This document shows, in pieces, positions 1-4,715 of a stretch of 8,021 bases of DNA. Positions within the stretch are counted from its first letter, which is position 1, and each line of letters begins with the position of its first letter. The stretch is from JANRIC01 sp033765345 (lineage in GTDB: Bacteria > Bacteroidota > Bacteroidia > Cytophagales > Microscillaceae), in NCBI GenBank assembly GCA_033765345.1, contig JANRIC010000205.1, forward strand, positions 1 through 8,021, written 5' to 3'. The translations under genes were made by a program, and so were the position numbers. The notes beneath the pieces were generated by a model that saw nothing but the letters and a program-made list of their open reading frames with translations, made no database searches and was not told the origin of the DNA.

Positions 1-69
1 CTTCATTGGCTACGAAGATTTCTATGCGTCCTTTGGCATAAATTTAATGATTTTTGGAGGATTTGTCCA

Positions 70-280
70 AGTGCCAGGCACTGTAATTTATATAAAAACC
101 CGAAAGCCTCTAGATGCAGACTTTCGGGTTTATTTTTTTCTTCTTGGGCAGCCTATGGCCTTCTGCTTGCGCAGAGTAGATGCAATCTACTGTAATGCTG
201 TTTCTTAGACTCAGTCTAAGAAAAACTTCTTGTTTTTTAGTCCTGAACTCTAAGGAGAACAGACGGCTACGCCGAACTGT
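70..280. repeat. Cluster of short palindromes in the gene-less left end
   Basis: No convincing gene is seen in bases 1-286. The stretch holds a run of palindromes: AGTGCC-A-GGCACT (70-82); the 11-bp terminator stem (96-106/121-131); TCTGC/GCAGA (162-166/171-175); AGTAGAT-GCA-ATCTACT (175-191); a 10-bp stem TTTCTTAGAC/GTCTAAGAAA with a 3-nt loop (201-223); and ACAG-A-CGGC-TAC-GCCG-AA-CTGT (259-280). All arms were read directly. The first resembles REP-type extragenic palindromes known from other bacteria, which is inference. A frame open from base 2 to a TAG at 206-208 runs through the terminator hairpin and is not thought to be coding. Confidence 0.6.
96..139 (+). terminator. Rho-independent terminator
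   Basis: A perfect 11-bp stem (96-106 AAACCCGAAAG, 121-131 CTTTCGGGTTT) has a 14-nt loop that can add three more pairs. It is followed on the + strand by a T-rich tail (TTTATTTTTTTC, to 139). It would end a rightward transcript that enters from beyond the left edge. Read leftward, the hairpin is followed by only a short T run, so it may also act weakly on the leftward Rhs-tip/lipoprotein transcript, whose last stop codon is at 287-289. Confidence 0.8.
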
Positions 281-286
281 GGAGAA

Positions 287-937
287 TTACCAAGGATTAT
301 CAGTAAATAAACAATCAAATACTACTACATCACCTTTTTCTTTGGTAGGTGTCCAAATATTTGAGACTTTATATTTTGCAAAACTTGAGGGTAAATATTC
401 ATAATCAGGTAAAATAGATTCAATTTTATTTGACACAAAGTTCATAACTTTTTTATCATCATTACCAATACTTTTAGTTCCTAAAATATATGTATCCCAT
501 CCTTTTTTACTACCTACAAGATTTATATTCTTACAAACAATATAGCGATTTGTTAAGGTACTTATATACAAAACCCAATCAATATCTCTTTTGTCTGTTA
601 TAGGTCCATAAATCTTGAACACAAGTGATGGTGTATCCATTAGTAGAGAAAAATCATCCACTTTATCACTACCAAAATGTGCAACTAATTCTTTATATAG
701 TTTTTCTCTTTCAAAACTTAGAGTATTTGTTTTTTTAATTTTATTATAATAAATATACTCCTTACTCTCGAAGTATTTTGGGTCTCCATAAATTATATTC
801 TTTGGGTAAAATAGATATATTCGATCTATTATTTTTTGCTTCCATTCTTCCATTCTATAATATTTTATATGGCTGTATGAACAAGAACAAACTAAAAGAA
901 ATATAATTATTCTAATAATACATGAAAATTGCCTCAT
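287..937 (-). CDS. Small putative lipoprotein, candidate immunity protein of the Rhs tip
   Basis: The family of this 216-residue protein is not recognised. Residues 1-19 look like a lipoprotein signal: Arg2 and Arg9, a hydrophobic stretch IIRIIIFLLV, and a possible lipobox VCSC with the modified Cys at 19. The position -1 and -2 residues are not ideal, so an ordinary anchor is possible. The mature part is rich in Lys, Tyr, Ile and Asp and shows no enzyme motif. It starts at ATG 937-935, 18 nt after the stop of the Rhs-tip gene, on the same strand, so the two are probably co-transcribed. It is very AT-rich: bases 421-480 have 14 G+C of 60 and bases 721-780 have 12 of 60, against 30 of 60 at 5401-5460 in the M1 peptidase gene. 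The gene directly after an Rhs toxin tip usually encodes its immunity protein, so that is the inferred role. A lipoprotein would protect in the periplasm. Confidence 0.65.
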   Translation of the reverse strand: MRQFSCIIRIIIFLLVCSCSYSHIKYYRMEEWKQKIIDRIYLFYPKNIIYGDPKYFESKEYIYYNKIKKTNTLSFEREKLYKELVAHFGSDKVDDFSLLMDTPSLVFKIYGPITDKRDIDWVLYISTLTNRYIVCKNINLVGSKKGWDTYILGTKSIGNDDKKVMNFVSNKIESILPDYEYLPSSFAKYKVSNIWTPTKEKGDVVVFDCLFTDNPW

Positions 938-955
938 TAATCAATAATATTTTGT

Positions 956-1906
956 TTAATTATCAGATAAAAAATCTGATATCCAGTTACTAAACTGATC
1001 CCATCTATTCTCATATATAGCTTCTGTTGGAGGGACTGAAGACCATAGCCCAACTCTAACTCTCGCTCCAGGTATGCCTTCTAATTTATCGTCCCACAAA
1101 CGCTCGTGATCGAGTCCCATTTCTGTTTGCATCCAATATGCAAATCTTTTTGGAAAATAAGTATTAGCTTGTGGAGTAAATGGTAAATTCTTATTTAATA
1201 GAACATCAAGTCCAATATCAAAAGCTGCCATGTTAGCTGCGAAGGCAGCCTTCAAAGCAGCATATTGGGCTGTAATTACTCTTCCTTCTCGCTCTCCTGG
1301 TTGCCTCTTCAATTTGACGGGTACACCAACAGTTATATTAAAATCGACATGATTATATCTTATTGGAATAAGTCCAGTAAAACGATCTCTTTCCTCAAAA
1401 ATTAATCTAAGATTCGTTACGCCAGCTACTTGCCAATTTGATGTCACCTTTTGAAAATTAAAAGATTTTGGCACTAGTGCTCCCTCACCTGGTTCAGCAG
1501 TTGTATTTTTTCCAGAATTAAAGCTTCCACGAACTATATATCTACCTCGTTGAGCAAAGAACCCTGTTTTATTAGATACCGAAACTATCGCATCATTATT
1601 AAGATTATCACCACCTTCTGAAGAAACTTGTTGTCTGACTTTCTCCCAACTTACTTCTTTTTCTTTACCATTCTTTTTTATCTGTTTGTAAGTTCCTGTA
1701 TCCCAATCATAGGAATATTGTGGTTTTAATCCTGTTGGATCTGTAAGATTTGTAGGGTTATTAAAAGAATATTGATAAGGACTTATCAATGCTAAGGATG
1801 ATGCCATCGCATCAACCCCATGAAACCTCCCCAAAGCCGCATCATACCCCCGCCATTCAGTCTCCATCCAATTCAACCCAAAGTTTTCCTCTTTCTCCAC
1901 CCCCAT
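956..1906 (-). CDS. Truncated Rhs protein: end of core domain plus variable C-terminal tip
   Basis: Residues 1-60 match the end of a Bacteroidota Rhs/YD-repeat core. They include EKEENFGLNWM, GYDAALGRFHGVD, the PYQYSFNNP segment, and the terminal DPTGL at 56-60 that marks the core/tip junction. Residues 61-316 are the variable tip, which I do not recognise. It has a Lys/Glu-rich linker (about 70-90), a Gly/Asn/Thr-rich part, and a helical, Ala-rich, hydrophobic stretch at 216-237. It ends in an aromatic, Trp-rich and acidic tail (WDQFSNWISDFLSDN). Full Rhs proteins are usually well over 1000 residues, so this is only the 3' end. The frame stays open upstream of ATG 1906 to 1999 and is clearly Rhs there, so ATG 1906 is an internal Met, not a natural start. 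Such orphan tips are usually silent cassettes that can recombine onto a full-length Rhs gene. A toxic activity is inferred from position only. Confidence 0.75.
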   Translation of the reverse strand: MGVEKEENFGLNWMETEWRGYDAALGRFHGVDAMASSLALISPYQYSFNNPTNLTDPTGLKPQYSYDWDTGTYKQIKKNGKEKEVSWEKVRQQVSSEGGDNLNNDAIVSVSNKTGFFAQRGRYIVRGSFNSGKNTTAEPGEGALVPKSFNFQKVTSNWQVAGVTNLRLIFEERDRFTGLIPIRYNHVDFNITVGVPVKLKRQPGEREGRVITAQYAALKAAFAANMAAFDIGLDVLLNKNLPFTPQANTYFPKRFAYWMQTEMGLDHERLWDDKLEGIPGARVRVGLWSSVPPTEAIYENRWDQFSNWISDFLSDN

Positions 1907-1999
1907 AAACTGAAACTTATGCTCCGGCTGCCCCTGCTTCTCTAAGGAGACGATATTGAGTCCAAAGGGATAATAATGGTTTTCTTGGGTGTTTTCTTT
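1726..1999 (-). pseudogene. Remnant of Rhs core domain, cut off upstream
   Basis: The conserved part of the Rhs fragment runs leftward from a TAG at 2002-2000. It reads HYYPFGLNIVSLEKQG and QPEHKFQF before Met 1906, and ends at DPTGL near 1727. Nothing Rhs-like is seen in any frame of the minus strand beyond 2000, so the core is sharply truncated there. GC is high in this piece (34 of 60 at 1801-1860) and falls in the tip. The sharp edge lies next to the repeat region 2080-2554, which suggests, by inference, arrival by recombination or a deletion of the main gene. Confidence 0.7.
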
Positions 2000-2081
2000 C
2001 TAATCCTAGCTAATTGAGGATGCTTGATTTCCCTAAAATAAGTATTTCCGAGGGATATTCCAAAAATAAATTCGGGGGTGT

Positions 2082-2126
2082 TAAGACAATTGGCGAAGCC
2101 GCCAATCTTACACACCGAAAAGGTGT
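2082..2126. repeat. Two adjacent short hairpins next to the Rhs remnant
   Basis: The first is ATTGGCG-AAGC-CGCCAAT (2089-2106), extended by TAAG (2082-2085) and CTTA (2107-2110) across a 3-nt bulge. The second is ACACC-GAAAA-GGTGT (2112-2126). Neither has a T tail, so these are not obvious terminators. The first contains GGCTTCGCC on the minus strand, echoing GGCTACGCC at 265-273 on the plus strand at the other end of the Rhs module. Function unknown. Confidence 0.5.
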
Positions 2127-2165
2127 ATTGACCCGGACTTTTGCTCGAGTGAGCTACCTTTTGAC

Positions 2166-2343
2166 TACTCCCCCCCACCTACAAGGGTACTCCTCCCCAC
2201 CTACTAACCTCCCCTGCCTACTTCCAAGCTGCTCAAGCCCACCTTTTTGGTGCAACGGAGCACCTAAAAGCTTCTCCATTCCACCAAAAAGGTTCTCCGT
2301 TGCACCAAAGAGGTACTCCCCCCCCACCTACGAGGGTACTCCT
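2166..2343. repeat. Duplicated block with C7/C8 tracts
   Basis: TACTC plus a C tract, then ACCTACRAGGGTACTCCT, occurs twice: 2166-2194 with 7 C's (2170-2176) and 2314-2343 with 8 C's (2318-2325). Outside the tract they differ at one base (A/G). A third C7 tract lies at 2381-2387. The two blocks are 148 bp apart, not a multiple of three, so they read in different frames, which argues against a protein-coding role. Homopolymer tracts like these are prone to slippage. Confidence 0.7.
2239..2322. repeat. Array 1 of four 21-bp degenerate repeats
   Basis: Four units of exactly 21 bp start at 2239, 2260, 2281 and 2302. The recognisable core is CACCTAAAAGGTTCTCC, with ACC at unit positions 3-5 and G at position 11 in every unit. 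ACCTNNNAGGT within the core is an imperfect palindrome. Translated rightward the units give heptads such as PPKRFSV and APKRYSP. No start with a ribosome-binding context is seen, so I read it as non-coding repeat DNA. The 24-nt stretch 2226-2249, which runs into the first unit, recurs with one mismatch at 2397-2420. Confidence 0.75.
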
Positions 2344-2409
2344 TTTAACCCACACAGGCATCTAAGCCACCTATCGGACTCCCCCCCTGCACCTCTAAGC
2401 TGCTCAAGT

Positions 2410-2493
2410 CCACCTTTTTGCTGCTCGCTTGAACCTAAAAGGTTCTCGCTTGCACCTTTTGGATACTCCATTGCACCTAAGAGGTACGTCCCT
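2410..2493. repeat. Array 2 of four 21-bp degenerate repeats
   Basis: Four more 21-bp units of the same family start at 2410, 2431, 2452 and 2473. Each keeps ACC at positions 3-5 and G at position 11. The array starts exactly 171 bp after array 1, and both arrays are introduced by the same lead-in AAGCTGCTCAAG(C/T)CCACC, so lead-in and array were duplicated together. Rightward translation gives heptads EPKRFSL, APFGYSI and APKRYVP. Function unknown. Confidence 0.75.
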
Positions 2494-2554
2494 AAGCCTC
2501 CGAGTACAAGGGAACAATGTCTTTTTTCTGAGAAGATAAGCTCGTAGGCTTAGG
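2491..2554. repeat. 14-bp inverted repeat (13 of 14 pairs)
   Basis: CCTAAGCCTCCGAG (2491-2504) pairs with CTCGTAGGCTTAGG (2541-2554) with one mismatch, around a 36-nt spacer. No T run follows on either strand, so it is not a standard terminator. It overlaps the end of repeat array 2, and GGTATACC at 2553-2560 is a further 8-bp palindrome. It could be the edge of a small mobile or recombined element, or an RNA hairpin; there is no direct evidence for either. Confidence 0.55.
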
Positions 2555-2686
2555 TATACCATATAGTCTTTCACAGAAATTGCCAAACAAGCAATAATCT
2601 CTCAAAAAAAATCAAAAAAACAGCCAAAAGATTCGTGCAATTTTGATATATTCGTATAGTAAAATAATAACCATAATAACCATTGT

Positions 2687-3916
2687 ATGAATAAGACATT
2701 ATTAAATTCCGTGTCAGTCGGAGAGCGAATCTCTGTAATTGATGCTTTACGTGGCTTTGCCCTGTTGGGTATTGTGCTGGTACACGTGGTAGAGCAATAT
2801 TTGGGGGCAGCACCACCGGAGTCCAAGCAGATGTTCTCGATACATCACCCCGTAGATATAGGCGTAGAAGTCTTCCTGGGGATTTTCTTTAGAGGCAAGT
2901 TTTTTACAATTTTCTCCTTGCTTTTCGGACTGAGTTTTTTTATCCAAATGGACAGAGGAAGTAAAAAAGGGGTAGATTTTAAAGGTAGATTTATCTGGAG
3001 GCTTGTTATTTTGTTTGTGATTGGATATGTGCATGGGCTTTTTTATCGGGGAGATATTCTGACGGTTTATGCGATTTTGGGTATTTTTTTAGTGCTATTT
3101 TATGCTTTGAATGATAAAATGCTCTTGATTGCAGCTTTCATCTTGGTCGCTGGAATACCTCGGGTGCTGGTATTTGTGGGGCAAAATTATTGGGGGCTAC
3201 CTCCTGCCGAACTAGGTCACAAGCAGGAAAATCAAAAAAATGCTGAATATTTTGAAATCATTTCGTCGGGCAGTTTGGTAGAGGTGTTTGAAGTGAATGC
3301 CGTTTCGGGTTTTAACAGCAAGATGGGTTTTCAGTTTGGGATGATGGGTAGAGGCTATCAAACATTTGTTTTGTTTTTGATTGGGCTTTTATTGGGGCGC
3401 ATGCGATTTTTTGAGCATTTTACAACGTATAACAAGCTGATGAAGCGTGTGCTGATTTATGCTTTGATCGTGATGCTGGTGAGTATTGTTGGTTTGGTCA
3501 TTACGTTCATAGGTATGGAAGCCGGAAAACAGCCGGATTTTAATACCTGGCGCTTTGTGATTGGCTTTACCCTGATAGATTGGCTGAATCTGGCGATGAC
3601 TGCTACGATTATTACCGGATTTTTACTCCTGTATCAAAAGGGCTTCTGGCATAGAATGCTTAGTAGTCTTGCGCCTTACGGACAAACGGCACTCACCAAT
3701 TACTTTATGCAGTCTATCATTGGTACATTTTTCCTGTATGGTTTTGGTCTGGGATTTTTGGGCTATTTCGGGTCTTCGGTGATGTTTTTATTAGGGCTGG
3801 TTTTGTTTTTCGGGCAATTGTGGGTGAGCCGCTACTGGTTAAAACACTTTAAGTACGGACCTTTGGAATGGCTCTGGCGATCAGCTACTTATCTAAAATG
3901 GCAAGCACTTCGATAA
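2687..3916 (+). CDS. DUF418 (YeiB-like) integral membrane protein
   Basis: This 409-residue protein has about ten hydrophobic segments (roughly 20-38, 60-85, 103-120, 124-141, 144-164, 226-242, 254-275, 290-314, 336-358, 362-381). It carries the hallmarks of the DUF418/YeiB family: IDALRGFALLGI at 18-29, GKFFTIFSLLFGLSFF at 70-85, APYGQTALTNYF at 329-340, and the C-terminal signature GPLEWLWR at 391-398. Length is normal for the family and the gene is intact. It acts in the inner membrane. The family's biochemical role is not established; the N-terminal signature is related to membrane acyltransferase-like proteins, so transfer of an acyl group is only a guess. The ATG at 2687 sits directly before the conserved N-terminus. 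There is no Shine-Dalgarno, as usual in Bacteroidota, but TATATTCG (2647-2654) resembles a -7 box. It appears monocistronic, closed by a terminator at 4057-4087. Confidence 0.92.
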   Translation: MNKTLLNSVSVGERISVIDALRGFALLGIVLVHVVEQYLGAAPPESKQMFSIHHPVDIGVEVFLGIFFRGKFFTIFSLLFGLSFFIQMDRGSKKGVDFKGRFIWRLVILFVIGYVHGLFYRGDILTVYAILGIFLVLFYALNDKMLLIAAFILVAGIPRVLVFVGQNYWGLPPAELGHKQENQKNAEYFEIISSGSLVEVFEVNAVSGFNSKMGFQFGMMGRGYQTFVLFLIGLLLGRMRFFEHFTTYNKLMKRVLIYALIVMLVSIVGLVITFIGMEAGKQPDFNTWRFVIGFTLIDWLNLAMTATIITGFLLLYQKGFWHRMLSSLAPYGQTALTNYFMQSIIGTFFLYGFGLGFLGYFGSSVMFLLGLVLFFGQLWVSRYWLKHFKYGPLEWLWRSATYLKWQALR

Positions 3917-3958
3917 GGCAAGCGACCTTGTTCCGACATGATTTGATACATATTTTTC

Positions 3959-4006
3959 TTTGGCAATTTCAGGGAACTTAAAAATAGTTGCTGTGAAATT
4001 GCCAAA
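3959..4006. repeat. 13-bp perfect inverted repeat after the DUF418 gene
   Basis: TTTGGCAATTTCA (3959-3971) is the exact reverse complement of TGAAATTGCCAAA (3994-4006). An inner AACT/AGTT pair (3975-3978/3986-3989) could extend the hairpin. No T tail follows. Twelve bases of the arm, GAAATTGCCAAA, recur at 2576-2587, about 100 bases before the DUF418 start. It could be an mRNA-stabilising hairpin or a protein-binding site. Confidence 0.5.
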
Positions 4007-4056
4007 TACAATTCGGTTTCAATGGCTAACTCTCCATTCAAAAAAAGTCTATTCAT

Positions 4057-4087
4057 TGCTTCTGTAAGGCAGGAGCAGCATTTTTTT
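4057..4087 (+). terminator. Rho-independent terminator of the DUF418 gene
   Basis: TGCTTCTG (4057-4064) pairs with CAGGAGCA (4070-4077) over a 5-nt loop, giving eight pairs with one G-U wobble. Three bases later comes a run of seven T's (4081-4087). It lies 141 nt after the DUF418 stop and upstream of the next gene, separating the two transcripts. Confidence 0.6.
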
Positions 4088-4102
4088 AGTTTTAGATGAA
4101 TT

Positions 4103-4131
4103 TTTGCCCCAAATTTGATTTAGAAATTTTG
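4103..4131 (+). promoter_or_regulatory. Possible Bacteroidota-type promoter for the 182-residue gene
   Basis: TTTG (4103-4106) and AAATTTTG (4124-4131) are 17 nt apart. They resemble the -33 TTTG and -7 TAnnTTTG boxes of Bacteroidota sigma-ABfr promoters, with one mismatch in the -7 box. The site is 25 nt upstream of the ATG and just past the preceding terminator. The DNA is AT-rich, so chance matches are likely. Confidence 0.3.
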
Positions 4132-4156
4132 TTAAAACTAAAATGTACTCAATGCT

Positions 4157-4705
4157 ATGAACCAAACTACTGAGGGTGTTACCTTATGGGCTGCATTTAT
4201 CCTGGATATTCTTCGGGAAGTAAAAAAGCTTGAATTTGACATTTCGGAGCTGGAAAAAATCTGCGAAAATTATGATCTTTCAAGCCCGTATAACCTAGTA
4301 CCTATTGATGTATACAATGCCATGTGTGCCTGGGTAGAAAACTATCTGGGAGATGAAGTAATTGTACGCATCGGCAATAATGTCGGAGCCACTGTCTATA
4401 ATTCTTTGAAGGAAAATACCATCATTCACGAAGAGTCCGAACCTTTGGAAATTATGGAATCTCTGATTGTAGCTGCCGAATCTATGATTCACGATCCCGA
4501 AGAAAGGGGTTGGGAGATTATAAAATGTAATAACAACTCTATCCAGATGCGTCGTACGCAGACCTTCAACAGTCGCTTACAATTTGGACTTTTGGAAGGA
4601 TTGATCGGCAAATCTCCCCAAGTAAAAGACATTCACGTAAGCTATGTCAAGGAAGTCGCTAAGGGAGACGAATTTGATGAATATTTGGTACAATGGTTCA
4701 ATTAA
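4157..4705 (+). CDS. Uncharacterised cytoplasmic protein, possibly V4R/heme-NO-binding-like fold
   Basis: This 182-residue acidic protein has no signal peptide or membrane segment. The layout is a helical N-terminus (8-40), PYNLVPIDVYNAMCAWVENYLGD (44-66), IVRIGNNVGATVYNSL (69-84), GWEII (118-122), FGLLEGLIG (143-151) and a C-terminus with VSYVKEVAKGDEFDEYLVQW (161-180). The closing pattern G..EG(L)...V....V..GDE...(V)..W recalls small-molecule sensor domains such as V4R/4-vinyl-reductase and the DUF2378 type, where the same place usually has Cys residues (C..GD..C). Those Cys are absent here. The match is a memory-based resemblance, so the role is unknown; sensing or signalling would be a guess. 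The start at ATG 4157 is the only in-frame one before the conserved part. It ends tail to tail with the M1 peptidase gene, 4 nt apart. Confidence 0.8.
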   Translation: MNQTTEGVTLWAAFILDILREVKKLEFDISELEKICENYDLSSPYNLVPIDVYNAMCAWVENYLGDEVIVRIGNNVGATVYNSLKENTIIHEESEPLEIMESLIVAAESMIHDPEERGWEIIKCNNNSIQMRRTQTFNSRLQFGLLEGLIGKSPQVKDIHVSYVKEVAKGDEFDEYLVQWFN

Positions 4706-4715
4706 ATGATCATTT
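4704..4715. repeat. Palindrome across the convergent gene ends
   Basis: AAATGATCATTT is a perfect 12-bp palindrome. It spans the last two bases of the rightward TAA (4703-4705), the 4-nt gap and the leftward TGA (4712-4710). With flanking bases it nearly extends to ATTAA/TTAAT. It is AT-rich and lacks a GC stem, so any terminator role in both directions is weakly supported. Confidence 0.3.

Noticed and set aside
2..208. Partial frame entering from the left edge
   Set aside because: It passes straight through the strong terminator hairpin at 96-139 and the following palindromes, and shows no recognisable domain.
201..223. Second terminator
   Set aside because: The stem is perfect but AT-rich with a 3-nt loop, and no clean T run follows on either strand.
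1942..2178. Leftward 78-codon open frame overlapping the Rhs core remnant
   Set aside because: It reads the Rhs core in the wrong frame, and its upstream part spans the hairpins at 2082-2126.
2239..2493. CRISPR array
   Set aside because: The 21-bp units are directly adjacent and degenerate, without unique spacers between identical repeats, and no cas gene is present.
2014..2547. Rightward 177-codon open frame with Pro/Ser-rich heptad repeats
   Set aside because: It starts at TTG or at ATG 2020 without leader support. Its openness comes from the 21-bp repeats, and the duplicated C-tract blocks inside it fall in different frames, so it looks non-coding.
2404..2586. Leftward 60-codon frame rich in Arg/Lys
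   Set aside because: It is the reverse-strand reading of repeat array 2 and the 14-bp inverted repeat; no gene-like features.
2747..3034. Leftward open frame inside the DUF418 gene
   Set aside because: Shadow of a well-supported membrane protein gene on the opposite strand.
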